From NCBI RefSeq assembly GCF_000367925.1, contig NZ_KB849175.1:445046-509045 (forward strand): a stretch of DNA of 64,000 nucleotides. The letters are read 5' to 3'. A program made the translations under genes and the position numbers. The stretch comes from Acinetobacter bohemicus ANC 3994. GTDB taxonomy: Bacteria; Pseudomonadota; Gammaproteobacteria; Pseudomonadales; Moraxellaceae. Shown here one piece after another: positions 9,095 to 22,342 of this stretch (the stretch's first letter is position 1; every line of letters starts with the position of its first letter). Under the pieces are notes generated by a model that had not been told where the DNA came from, did not search any database, and saw only the letters and a list, made by a program, of their open reading frames with translations.

Positions 9095-10276
9095 TTATTG
9101 TGCGGTTAATTGCAGTAATCTGGCATTTTTCCCATCTTCAAGTACCCAAATTGAACCATCCTCAACTTCGAGTAAACCACGTATCCGTTGCTGCATCTTT
9201 AAACGTTGTACTTCAAGCACAGGCTTCATTTCAGTATCCACAATCACAATCGCTTTAGAAGATAAACCACCAATCAGCGCTTTATTTTTCCATGCAGGAA
9301 ATTGATTTCCTGTATAAAAAATTAAACTAGATGGAGAGATGACAGGTGTCCAACTGATTGCCGGTGCTTTAAATTCTGCACGAGTATCATGATCCGGTAT
9401 GTCTGTACCATCGTAATGATCGCCATTCGAAACCACGGGATAACCATAATTTTCACCTTTGATAATAATATTGAGTTCATCGCCACCTTTAGGACCCATT
9501 TCAACGCTCCAAAGCTGACCTTGATGATCAAATGCCATACCCAATGGATTGCGATGTCCCAATGACCAGACTTGTTTGGCAATTTCACCTCTGTCTGTAA
9601 AGGGATTACCCGACGCAGCTGTACCATCATCATTTAAACGTAAAATCTTGCCTAAATTAGAATTCATATCCTGTGCAGGATCAAATTTCTGCCTTTCACC
9701 TGAACTCAGCCATAGCTTTCCATCTGCACCAAATAAAATACGATGCGAATAATGTCCTTGCCCCTGTACTTTAGGCACTTGTGTCCAAATGGTCTTTAAA
9801 TGTTTCATCTGTGGATTTTGAGCATCCGACAAATCTAACTCACCGCGTACAACCACAGCACCATAACCACCCTGTCCCGCTTCAGCATAGCTAATATAAA
9901 GCCAATGGTTACGCTGAAACTGAGGATGCAATACAATATCCCCCAAACCACCTTGTCCACCATAAGCCACTGTAGGTAGTCCTTTAATTTCAACCTGTTG
10001 TTTTGTTTTTGGATTAAATAATTTTAATTTTCCTTTACGCTCAGTCACCAGTACACGACCATCTTTTAAAGCTGCCATTGCCCAAGGCTCATTAAACTGT
10101 GCAATCGTTTTAACTTGATAAGTTTGGTTGATCCGAGTGACAGATGTTGTTTTGGCTATTTCAGCCGCTGTTTTTTGCTCAAATTTAGAGGAATTACTTT
10201 GTGCATTACACGCCATTAAAATCAAAGAACTGGTTAAAGTCACCGTAGTAAGCAGACTCAGTCGTAATATTTTCAT
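9095..10276 (-). CDS. PQQ-dependent aldose sugar dehydrogenase-like lipoprotein
   Basis: A 393-residue protein of the soluble glucose/sorbosone dehydrogenase family (YliI/Asd type), a six-bladed beta-propeller that oxidises aldoses using PQQ. RVLVTERKGKLKLF, GGLGDIVLHPQF, NLGKILRLNDDG, SLGHRNPLGMAFD and GGDELNII are family signatures. The start at 10276 (MKILRLSLL) gives a signal peptide ending in the lipobox LMAC, so it should be a membrane-anchored periplasmic lipoprotein; the frame is open 63 bp further upstream but that would bury the signal peptide. PQQ synthesis genes are not in the window. Confidence 0.88.
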   Translation of the reverse strand: MKILRLSLLTTVTLTSSLILMACNAQSNSSKFEQKTAAEIAKTTSVTRINQTYQVKTIAQFNEPWAMAALKDGRVLVTERKGKLKLFNPKTKQQVEIKGLPTVAYGGQGGLGDIVLHPQFQRNHWLYISYAEAGQGGYGAVVVRGELDLSDAQNPQMKHLKTIWTQVPKVQGQGHYSHRILFGADGKLWLSSGERQKFDPAQDMNSNLGKILRLNDDGTAASGNPFTDRGEIAKQVWSLGHRNPLGMAFDHQGQLWSVEMGPKGGDELNIIIKGENYGYPVVSNGDHYDGTDIPDHDTRAEFKAPAISWTPVISPSSLIFYTGNQFPAWKNKALIGGLSSKAIVIVDTEMKPVLEVQRLKMQQRIRGLLEVEDGSIWVLEDGKNARLLQLTAQ

Positions 10277-10474
10277 TATGATTTCCACTTTTATGCAAGT
10301 TTCTATCATTGTCATTCTAAGTAATTTATTCAAAATCACTATTTTTTATTGTTAATTGCTACAGCCCAGTAATCTTAGCCTACATAATCGACACAAATTA
10401 TAGTGTAGGAAATAACGTACACAGGCTGCTGCTTTTTGCGTATATACCAATGAATAAAGTTTTATTATTCTTAA

Positions 10475-10607
10475 CTCATTAGGAAACAGGATGTTTCCCA
10501 AATGAAAACAATAATAATAAGTTTGAACATCAGGATGTGAGGTATAGCAGAAGTTATACCTAAGCAATGCATACAAAAAAGCCCTCTCATCATGATAGGG
10601 CTTTTTT
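10475..10607 (+). ncRNA. Candidate small RNA, copy 2 of a two-member family
   Basis: A TATTAT box (10463-10468) precedes a hairpin (GGAAAC-AGGA-TGTTTCC at 10482-10498), then blocks shared with 8700-8834 (AAAACAATAATAATAA, CAGGATGTGA, GTTATACCT, AATGCATAC), ending in a strong terminator at 10575-10607 that could also serve the ankyrin gene on the other strand. Sequence drift lies mainly between the blocks, as expected for a structured RNA. Confidence 0.55.
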
Positions 10608-10620
10608 GCATTTAAGTGAT

Positions 10621-10944
10621 TTAAGCTATTCCTTTTAAGCTCTTTAGATAACTCACTATTTCTTGATTACCTGCCATTTCAGCAAGTTCTAAAGCTGTAT
10701 AAGTACTGCGATGATTAATATCTGCACCTTTACTAATTAATAGCTTCACTACCTCTAAATGATCATTTTCAGCTGCTGCATGTAAGGCACTATAACCTTC
10801 TTCATCGGCAGAGTTGACGTCCAGACCTTCCTGTAGCGCCTGCTCGACTTGTTCGATGTCGCCTAAAGATGCCCAGTACACCAGTTCAGGAAGATGCAGC
10901 TCGTCATCATCTTCAGGGATTGGGGAGAATGAGTTGATGTTCAT
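10621..10944 (-). CDS. Small ankyrin-repeat protein
   Basis: A 107-residue cytoplasmic protein with about two and a half ankyrin repeats: LVYWASLGDIEQVEQALQEG, then GYSALHAAAENDHLEVVKLL with SKGADINHR, and a final shorter repeat TALELAEMAGNQEIVSYLKS. The acidic N-terminus PEDDDELHLPE is variable in the family. Ankyrin repeats mediate protein binding; no partner or toxin gene lies next to it. Confidence 0.85.
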   Translation of the reverse strand: MNINSFSPIPEDDDELHLPELVYWASLGDIEQVEQALQEGLDVNSADEEGYSALHAAAENDHLEVVKLLISKGADINHRSTYTALELAEMAGNQEIVSYLKSLKGIA

Positions 10945-11100
10945 CTGAGTAATCCTATTTATTCAACATCTATAATTGATAACTAATTCTAACGCGCTCT
11001 ACTTAATAAAAAACTATAGCTATGAATATGTATAGAAAAATAAGGTAAAACTATGTATTTAATTTTTTGAAGAGAAAGCCTGAGGAAAAATCAAAATCTA

Positions 11101-11526
11101 TTATTTATTTTTACAATTACCTCGAAATACCATTGCATTATCCATATAAGTAAAGGATTTGATAGGTTTACTTTGGTACTCTTCAAGAATAAGAGAATAT
11201 ACATTACTTCCGCTTCCTAATCCTTCTCCTATTTTTAAATAGTTAATTACTTTAAAACCATTATCTTTAGAACCTGGATCAATAATAAATGGTTTATTAA
11301 CGTAATCATTTTTCAAAGCTCCACTCATGATTCCTGTACTACGATCAACATTGAAAGTCCGACCAATGTAATAAGTCTCTAAATTTCTCACATCATAACT
11401 ATTAGATATTTCTTCTATTACACATTCATAGCTGTTTATTTTTTGAGCATGCACAAAGGAATTTGCTAAAAATATTGCACCTAAAATTATATTCTCATAA
11501 AATTTATATCTCTTTTTATAAAACAG
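11101..11526 (-). CDS. Hypothetical secreted protein with non-standard start
   Basis: The body (from GTG at 11454) is 117 residues with no family I recognise and two cysteines (YECVIEE, FRGNCKNK). The frame stays open upstream and encodes a convincing signal peptide: positive FYKKRYKFYEN, hydrophobic IILGAIFLANSF, then VHA before QKINSYE. No ATG, GTG or TTG lies in front of the signal; the only plausible initiator is CTG at 11524-11526. Either CTG is used or the start codon has been lost and the gene is decaying. Base composition is very AT-rich, which suggests acquired DNA. Confidence 0.5.
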   Translation of the reverse strand: MFYKKRYKFYENIILGAIFLANSFVHAQKINSYECVIEEISNSYDVRNLETYYIGRTFNVDRSTGIMSGALKNDYVNKPFIIDPGSKDNGFKVINYLKIGEGLGSGSNVYSLILEEYQSKPIKSFTYMDNAMVFRGNCKNK

Positions 11527-11566
11527 ATTCTCTTTATAGAATACTATTATTTTGATTTTAAAAATA

Positions 11567-11910
11567 AAAAAGCCCCCTTACGGAATAATGCCAGTCAGTT
11601 AAGAAATTGACTGGCATTTTATTTTTTTAATACATGATGTTATTCGATACGCGGAAACGTCATCCGCAACTGTTCGAGGCAAAACTATTTTAAAAAAGTA
11701 AGGTTTCTGTGATTAATTAATCAATAAAAGGTATTTGACGAGTTTTGCGGATGACAAGTGCCTTTGATTACTTTGGGCTTATCCAAAGTAATAGATGAGC
11801 TCCAAGTATATGATTTAAAAATATAAGACTCCGTCGTGAATAACTAAAAAGCTAAGGGCTTTATTTTTTAAAACCCTTAACTGACTGGCATTACCCTTAC
11901 GGAGGCTTCT
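11567..11910 (-). terminator. Intrinsic terminator of the MFS gene split by the MITE
   Basis: Removing the element and one target copy restores AGCCCCC-TTAC-GGAGGCT flanked by an A-rich run at 11563-11571 and by CTTTT after 11906. On the minus strand this is a hairpin with a T-run, placed directly after the aromatic-acid transporter. The arms are now more than 300 bp apart. Confidence 0.7.
11586..11893. mobile_element. 308-bp non-autonomous IS4-type MITE
   Basis: Perfect 18-bp terminal inverted repeats TAATGCCAGTCAGTTAAG at both ends (11586-11603 and 11876-11893 in reverse complement) resemble the ends of E. coli IS4 (TAATGCCGATCAGTTAAG, from memory). It is flanked by a 10-bp direct repeat CCCTTACGGA (11575-11584 and 11894-11903), with one extra A on the left. 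There is no transposase frame inside. Near the left end TGCCAGTCA pairs with TGACTGGCA before a T-rich run, a plus-strand intrinsic terminator (11589-11630). The core is a dispersed repeat also found at 58.2 kb. Confidence 0.85.
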
Positions 11911-11924
11911 TTTAAATTTACGTT

Positions 11925-13274
11925 TTAAGCTTTAGAAACAGCTGGCTGACTTGCGCCAATCTTTTCAGACTCATCGTCATGCATAATTAATGCTACAGCA
12001 ATTGCCGTAATCAGAACCGGTAAACCCACTGCCATAAAGTTAATGTAAGCAGGTAAATTCATGCCTAACAAACCACCAATTAAAATTGGTCCTACAATCG
12101 CGCCCATACGGCCAATAGCAGATGACCAGCCAATACCGGTAGAACGTATCGCCAATGGATAAAACTGTGCGACATAGCTATACAGTAGCATTTGTGAACC
12201 AATAGAAGCTGCACCCGCCAAGAACACCAAAATGTATAGCAGGAACTGGTTCGACTGGAAGCCCATTAAGCTCATCACAATCGCACCCATCATTCCCAAG
12301 CACATAAGCACGGGTTTTAAATGGAAACGATCCGCCAGGATTCCCCCACCAACAATACCCACAACCGCCCCTACATTCATGACCATCATGAACATTAAGC
12401 TGTTATCCATTGAGTAGCCCGCGGCCATCATCAGCTTCGGTAACCAGCTGCTCAATGCATACATGGTCAGTAAGCATGTAAAAAATGCTACCCAAAATAA
12501 GAGCGTATTGGTTGCACGGCCACGACGGAATAAACTCACCACGTTTGCCGCTTCAGGGACATTTTCCTGTGGCAAAATAAATGTGGTTTGGTCCGTAACC
12601 TTAGTATTTGGTGACAAGCGACGTACAATACGATGCGCTTCGGTCTGCTTGTTCTGTTTCACAATAAACGAGAGCGATTCAGGCAAAAATTTCCAGATCA
12701 CAGGCAATAAAAATAATGGGATCCCGGCAATAAAGAACATGATTTGCCAACCAAAATCAGGGGTAAACCATGAACCCAATAATGCAGCCATAACACCACC
12801 TACCGCATAACCACTGAACATTGTGGTCACCAGCGTACTACGCATCTTTTGGGGTGCATATTCGGAAGTTAAGGCAACAAGGTTTGGCATTACACCGCCA
12901 ATGCCTAAACCGGCTAAAAAGCGTAAAATACCGAATTCAGTCGGGTTAGATGCAAAACCACCAGCAAAGGTCAAACCGCTGAATAGCACAATACAAATCA
13001 TAATGACCTTTTTACGGCCAATCTTGTCTGCTAAAGAGCCAAAGAACATTGCACCAAACATCATGCCAGCCAATGCTGTACTCGCAAGCATTCCAGCTTG
13101 TACAGCGCTTAAGCCCCAATCTTGCATTAAAAGCGGCAACACCACACCATTAATCGCTAAATCATAGCCATCAAATAAAATAATCAATAAGCACCAAGCC
13201 ACGACATTGAAGTGGAACGGGGTAAATTTCGCTTTATCGACTACAGAATTAATATCTAAGTTTTCTGTTGTCAT
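11925..13274 (-). CDS. Aromatic acid:H+ symporter, MFS (BenK/PcaK-like)
   Basis: A 449-residue inner membrane carrier with 12 predicted helices. The early FDGYDLAINGVVLPLLM and GSLADKIGRKKVI (A-loop with the DGYD motif) are typical of the AAHS family that takes up benzoate, 4-hydroxybenzoate, vanillate or muconate. I start at ATG 13274 because GGGAG lies 9 bp upstream of it, whereas it abuts the in-frame ATG at 13283. No catabolic genes adjoin it, so the substrate is open. Confidence 0.85.
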   Translation of the reverse strand: MTTENLDINSVVDKAKFTPFHFNVVAWCLLIILFDGYDLAINGVVLPLLMQDWGLSAVQAGMLASTALAGMMFGAMFFGSLADKIGRKKVIMICIVLFSGLTFAGGFASNPTEFGILRFLAGLGIGGVMPNLVALTSEYAPQKMRSTLVTTMFSGYAVGGVMAALLGSWFTPDFGWQIMFFIAGIPLFLLPVIWKFLPESLSFIVKQNKQTEAHRIVRRLSPNTKVTDQTTFILPQENVPEAANVVSLFRRGRATNTLLFWVAFFTCLLTMYALSSWLPKLMMAAGYSMDNSLMFMMVMNVGAVVGIVGGGILADRFHLKPVLMCLGMMGAIVMSLMGFQSNQFLLYILVFLAGAASIGSQMLLYSYVAQFYPLAIRSTGIGWSSAIGRMGAIVGPILIGGLLGMNLPAYINFMAVGLPVLITAIAVALIMHDDESEKIGASQPAVSKA

Positions 13275-13821
13275 CGTTCTCATCTCCCATGAGTACTTGT
13301 TAAAAATTTCACATGAATTTTTAAGTAAAATTCAATTTTTGCGCAATATACGCAAGTCAAATTTTATGAACAATTAGACCTAGGGATAAAACAGCAAACC
13401 TATATTAAAAAATCTGTAAATATATGATTTTTATGCTGTAGCTATATTTATTTCATGCATATTTTTAGACAGTAATCTTTCTACTTTTATCCACTTCTGC
13501 TAAATAAGAAGCAATTTATTCTAAGTTTTTTATACATGCACTCTCACATCACCAAGAAATCTTTATTATTCTTTAAAAATCTTTCTCTCTAATTTTATTG
13601 CTTATCCTTAAAAATAAAGGTAGAAGATTGAAATGATTTATCTCTATTTTCAAATTATTGGTTTGATCTAAATCAGCTGCTTCAGTACAAGGAATTGAAT
13701 CTAGATCATTTAAATAAATAAAAGCCAAAATCCAGCGCCTATCCATTTCATACAGTTAGCTATTTTTATCTAAACCGTTTAAATGCGGCTACTTTTACTT
13801 ATTTAATTTTCCCCCCGCATA
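13275..13821. other. Gene-free gap between MFS gene and rRNA operon
   Basis: About 550 bp of AT-rich sequence. It must hold the promoter of the MFS transporter near 13300-13400. I see no convincing gene, repeat or RNA here. Confidence 0.6.
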
Positions 13822-13857
13822 AAAAAACACCCCAACTTTTTAGGTTGGGGTGTTTTT
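13822..13857 (-). terminator. rRNA operon terminator
   Basis: Perfect stem ACACCCCAAC / GTTGGGGTGT with a T-rich loop, followed on the minus strand by a T-run, 12 bp after the 5S gene. Confidence 0.9.
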
Positions 13858-13868
13858 AGTAATAATGA

Positions 13869-13982
13869 GCTGGCGATGACTTACTCTCACATGGGTAACC
13901 CCACACTACCATCAGCGCGAAGAGGTTTCACTTCTGAGTTCGGGAAGGGATCAGGTGGTTCACTCTTGCTATTGTCGCCAGC
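13869..13982 (-). rRNA. rrf: 5S ribosomal RNA
   Basis: About 114 nt. The ends pair (GCTGGCGA with TCGCCAGC) and the internal CCGAACTCAGAAGTGAAAC segment is the conserved 5S loop region. Last gene of the rRNA operon. Confidence 0.95.
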
Positions 13983-14164
13983 ACAACTGTTTATGGACTT
14001 TTTCGGGTCTTATTTACGCTGTTTATTTCGTATGCCTTACTTTGTACCAAATGAGTTATTAACAGATTATGCTAAATTTGAGTTGGTATTGTAACTAGCT
14101 TTTAAACTAAATCAAGTATTTTGTATCGAATTAGATGAGCAATACAACTGTTTGGGTGTTGTAT

Positions 14165-17056
<2,892 letters not shown>

Positions 17057-17421
17057 GACTATACAACCCCAAACAGTCGTTTCAACACTACAAGTTAATG
17101 TTGATGACCTTGCTTCGAGTTTTGTGGATTTAACCACAGTACAGCTTCAATCTAGTTCGTTTTCCAAAACGCTTGATTCAGTTAATCGCTAGTGCTCAGT
17201 TCTTTATTTTCATTTCTTCGTAACACTTGCGTGATACAAATTAATGTCAATTCAGTTCTGAGTTTAAACAATTTATTTCAACTCAAATTTATAATCTGTT
17301 AATGATTAACTACGTCTTCGTCAGATCGTAGGTAACTGTGATAAATCACAGAATTTAATAAACTAAAAACTTAATTAAGTTTTTATATTCACTAAATTCT
17401 GTAATCACCTAGCTTTATATA

Positions 17422-17497
17422 TGGTGGAGACTAACGGAGTCGAACCGTTGACCTCCTGCGTGCAAAGCAGGCGCTCTACCAACTAAGCTAAGTCCCC
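17422..17497 (-). tRNA. tRNA-Ala (anticodon TGC)
   Basis: 76 nt including an encoded CCA. Acceptor GGGGACT pairs with AGTCTCC (one wobble), T-arm GGTTCGACTCC, anticodon loop CTTTGCACG with TGC. Lies in the 16S-23S spacer, second after tRNA-Ile. Confidence 0.97.
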
Positions 17498-17568
17498 AGC
17501 TTATCATTAGATTCGATATATCTTCTTCTCTGTCTCTCAATGAATTTCTTCATCTTCGTTCGTTAGAT

Positions 17569-17645
<77 letters not shown>

Positions 17646-17706
17646 TCAGATACATCTTCATGAAGAACAACTTGTTGTGGATTCTTACCGATCGTCAATC
17701 TTTCGT

Positions 17707-19243
<1,537 letters not shown>

Positions 19244-19513
19244 TAAAATCAGTAGTAGCTTAAAGGCTACCAATCTTGGCTCATCAATTTTCTGACAAAT
19301 ATTTCTCAAATAAACTTCGAGTAATTTCTACCATCAATCAATGAAAATAATTTCGATCAATCAACCAGTAAAAATCCACACAAGTTGTTCTTCATAATCT
19401 CTTAATGATCTTCTTAATACTTCGTCAGTAATTAAGTAGCTCAACTTAACAACCCTTAACATCTCAGCACTTCATGCTTCGTTTGTTTCCGGCTATCTCG
19501 TCGGGATGAGCAC

Positions 19514-19541
19514 AGTATAGGGCAATTTCGTACACAAGCAA
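19514..19541 (-). promoter_or_regulatory. rRNA operon promoter
   Basis: On the minus strand TTGCTT (19536-19541), 16 bp, then TATACT (19514-19519), about 270 bp upstream of mature 16S. A GC-rich stretch follows the -10 box, as in stringently controlled rRNA promoters. Confidence 0.75.
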
Positions 19542-19675
19542 GCGCTTTTAACTGACTGTTTTATCGAGTGTTGTATTTTTATGCACTATTTTGGTTCATT
19601 TTCACCCAAATTTAAACATAAATACATAATTTTAAAGCAAAAATATGACTAAAATATTTCTGCTTTATTTTTTTA

Positions 19676-20245
19676 TTAATTTTTCACCACTGCTGGTTTA
19701 ATGCTCACACTCACAATCTTTACGGCCTGTTGCGGTACATTTTGGTGCATACCGAAGTTTGCCGTTGGAACTTTGGTAATTTTATCGACCACATCCATAC
19801 CTTTGGTCACTTTACCAAACACGGCATAACCTGCATTCATCTGACTTTTATTTAAGAAGTCGTTATCTACGGTATTAATGAAAAATTGGCTACTGGCTGA
19901 ATTAGGATTGTTGGTACGTGCCATCGCTAAAGTGCCACGTGTATTTTTCAAGCCATTATAAGATTCATTTTGGATGGGAGCTTTGGTTTGTTTTTCTGTC
20001 ATGTTGGCATCCATGCCACCGCCCTGAATCATAAAGCCTGGAATAACGCGGTGAAAAATGGTGCCGTTATAGAAGTTATCTTTTATATAGCCTTCAAAGT
20101 TTTTTGCTGAAATAGGTGCTTTGTCATTAAAGAGCTCTATTTCAATATTTCCCATTGAGGTTTTCATTTCTACAATGCTATTTGCAGCCATCGCTTGTAA
20201 ACTTATACATACAGCACCTACAGCGAATAAGGTTTGTTTTAACAT
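19676..20245 (-). CDS. ppiA: Periplasmic peptidyl-prolyl isomerase (cyclophilin)
   Basis: A 189-residue cyclophilin with a signal peptide (MLKQTLFAVGAVCISLQAMA, cleaved before ANSIVEM). IFHRVIPGFMIQGGG, GTLAMART and SQFFINTVDN carry the catalytic arginine and active-site residues. It speeds proline isomerisation of exported proteins. It is monocistronic, just upstream of the rRNA operon promoter region. PpiA is chosen over PpiB because of the signal peptide. Confidence 0.9.
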   Translation of the reverse strand: MLKQTLFAVGAVCISLQAMAANSIVEMKTSMGNIEIELFNDKAPISAKNFEGYIKDNFYNGTIFHRVIPGFMIQGGGMDANMTEKQTKAPIQNESYNGLKNTRGTLAMARTNNPNSASSQFFINTVDNDFLNKSQMNAGYAVFGKVTKGMDVVDKITKVPTANFGMHQNVPQQAVKIVSVSIKPAVVKN

Positions 20246-20334
20246 TTCTTTACTCTTCTATTTCAAGTTGTCATTGTGAATGACTATATATTAATCTTTC
20301 AATATAAATAAAACAGTATCTCTTTTTGGGATAA

Positions 20335-21015
20335 ATGAGAATTACAATGAATGAAGCATTAAGTACAGTGGCTTTTCATCATGATCCGCCTTGGCATTTA
20401 CAGGGTGATGCTTTTATTTTGAATTATTGGTTAACGCCAAACTTTATTAAACACAATCATGCTTTTCATATTGCACCCTCTCCGATTGGTCGAGTGGTAC
20501 AGGTCATATTGGTTCGTTATCATGAGTCCCCTGTTGGCCCATATGATGAATTGCTCCTTTTAGACCACCCATTAATCAGTAAAAGGCGCTTATCTTCGAT
20601 TGCCAAAATTTATGTTTCGACTGAAACCTCTGTTGTTCATGGTCAACATTTTTGGGGCATTCCAAAACAACTTGCCCAATTTGAATGGGTAATCAAAGAT
20701 GATGTGGTGTATTGCACCATTTCATTTGAACAACAAGAAATGAGCTTATGTCTATATAAGTACAAACATAGCCAAACTTTTTATATGAATAGCCATCATT
20801 TACCGACACGATTGTTAAACATCCAACAAACATGGCAAGGTTTACATTATCAATTCAGTCCGCAATTTCGCGGCAAGCTATGTAAACTCAAACAAGCAGC
20901 ATGGAAAAATACGCTCGACATCTTTCCTGATTTTTCTCAAGCGAAGTACTTACACAGTTTTTATGTACCCGAATTTCAACTGACTCTACCCAAAGCTAAA
21001 ATTGGGAAAAAATAA
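20335..21015 (+). CDS. Acetoacetate decarboxylase-like protein
   Basis: A 226-residue protein with the ADC superfamily signature: ESPVGPYDELLLL, then RRLSSIAKIYVSTETSVVHG and FWGIPKQLAQFEW. In true acetoacetate decarboxylases two adjacent lysines follow GFP; the first forms the Schiff base and the second lowers its pKa. Here the first lysine is kept (about residue 111) but the second is glutamine, so classical decarboxylation is doubtful. Related ADC-fold proteins act as aldolase-dehydratases or are uncharacterised. The start could be ATG 20335 or ATG 20347. The parS-like palindrome follows directly after its stop. Confidence 0.7.
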   Translation: MRITMNEALSTVAFHHDPPWHLQGDAFILNYWLTPNFIKHNHAFHIAPSPIGRVVQVILVRYHESPVGPYDELLLLDHPLISKRRLSSIAKIYVSTETSVVHGQHFWGIPKQLAQFEWVIKDDVVYCTISFEQQEMSLCLYKYKHSQTFYMNSHHLPTRLLNIQQTWQGLHYQFSPQFRGKLCKLKQAAWKNTLDIFPDFSQAKYLHSFYVPEFQLTLPKAKIGKK

Positions 21016-21020
21016 AAAGG

Positions 21021-21036
21021 TGTTTCACGTGAAACA
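21021..21036. promoter_or_regulatory. parS: parS centromere site (ParB-binding)
   Basis: TGTTTCACGTGAAACA is an exact match to the bacterial parS consensus TGTTNCACGTGAAACA and is a perfect 16-bp palindrome. It lies about 20 kb from oriC, inside the usual origin-proximal range. The surrounding AAAGG / CCTTT extends the dyad into a hairpin that could also terminate transcripts of the two converging neighbours. Confidence 0.85.
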
Positions 21037-21070
21037 CCTTTCATATAGCTACACCCATTAAGAAAAAAGC

Positions 21071-22141
21071 TTAAGCGTGTTTATCCCAAAAATTTCTATA
21101 GTTCTTACTAATTTCAATAAAATGCTTTTTAGCGCGAGAAGAAATTGGGGTGAGATTGACGAAACCATGCGGTTGGTCATTATATTCTTGGTAATGCACT
21201 TTCACGCCACGATGCCGTAGTTTATATGCGTAAATTTCACCTTCATCATGTAAGACATCATGACCCGCTGTAATCACATATGCAGGTGGCAATTTATCGT
21301 GTTTGCCATAGGTGGGAGAAATAATCGGATCATCTAATTCGACTTGATGTTGCTCTGCATAATAGTGCGTCACAAAATCCATATCCTCTCCAGTCAGAAG
21401 TAAACCGTCTTTATAAGCATAAAACGATGGATGACGACTTTTAAAATCAACAACGGGATAGAGTAACAATTGGGCTTGCGGTGCATATACTTTATGAGCA
21501 CTACGCTGTGCAACGACAGCACTAATATTGCCTCCTGCACTATCCCCTGCCACTGAAATTCTATTTTTTAAAATTTTAAATTGTTTTCTATTTTGATAGA
21601 CCCATGCCAATGCATCTTCACAGGTTTGAATTAATTTCATTGGGCTGGTTTCTGGTGCTAAAGGATAGTCAACACTCAAAACTTGTACTTTCGCATACAC
21701 AGCAAGTAAACGACACACTTCATCATGACTCTCCAGCCCTCCCACGACAAAACCACCGCCATGATAAAACACAATCATAGGAAGTTTTTTACTCGGAGCA
21801 GGATGATAATGTCGCGCGAAGATCGTGCCGCTGTGTAAAGGCAAACGTATATCTTCGACTTGCTTCACAGGGGTTGGTTTGCTCTTAATCGACTGCATTT
21901 GCAGGTCAAAAGATTTACGGGCACGAATTACATCTGCACCAATAAAACCACGATTGCCTTGTTTTAACTGTACAGCCATCATGCATTTAATTAATGGATC
22001 AAGCTCAGGATATTGATAGGGATAACCTAAAACTTTAACCAAAGATTCTTGCGCAAGGCTCGGCAAGCGATCTAAAGTGCGTGCTGCGATGCCTTGTCCT
22101 TTTTCGATGATCGTCTGTAGCGTTTGATTAAAAGCAACCAT
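21071..22141 (-). CDS. Alpha/beta hydrolase of the hormone-sensitive lipase family
   Basis: A 356-residue esterase/lipase. The oxyanion-hole motif HGGGFVVGG, the nucleophile elbow GDSAGGN, the acid region VITAGHDVLHDEG and the catalytic histidine in DQPHGFVNL are all present. An N-terminal cap of about 110 residues precedes the core. There is no signal peptide, so it acts in the cytoplasm or at the membrane on short- or medium-chain esters. It converges with the ADC-like gene across the parS palindrome. Confidence 0.88.
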   Translation of the reverse strand: MVAFNQTLQTIIEKGQGIAARTLDRLPSLAQESLVKVLGYPYQYPELDPLIKCMMAVQLKQGNRGFIGADVIRARKSFDLQMQSIKSKPTPVKQVEDIRLPLHSGTIFARHYHPAPSKKLPMIVFYHGGGFVVGGLESHDEVCRLLAVYAKVQVLSVDYPLAPETSPMKLIQTCEDALAWVYQNRKQFKILKNRISVAGDSAGGNISAVVAQRSAHKVYAPQAQLLLYPVVDFKSRHPSFYAYKDGLLLTGEDMDFVTHYYAEQHQVELDDPIISPTYGKHDKLPPAYVITAGHDVLHDEGEIYAYKLRHRGVKVHYQEYNDQPHGFVNLTPISSRAKKHFIEISKNYRNFWDKHA

Positions 22142-22342
22142 TCATGCACCTTCCTTTTTTTATATTCTTCATATTTTCTACATGATCCGCTTATCAATGA
22201 CCATAATCTTATAGAAGTCTAATCATCTATATACACAGTAAAACCATTCATACGCTAATCTTCTTTTTATACCTTGTCATTGACAATTTCCACGTATATT
22301 TCGGAGTGTTTTTGCTACTCCTTGAAAAGAAGGATATAGGCT

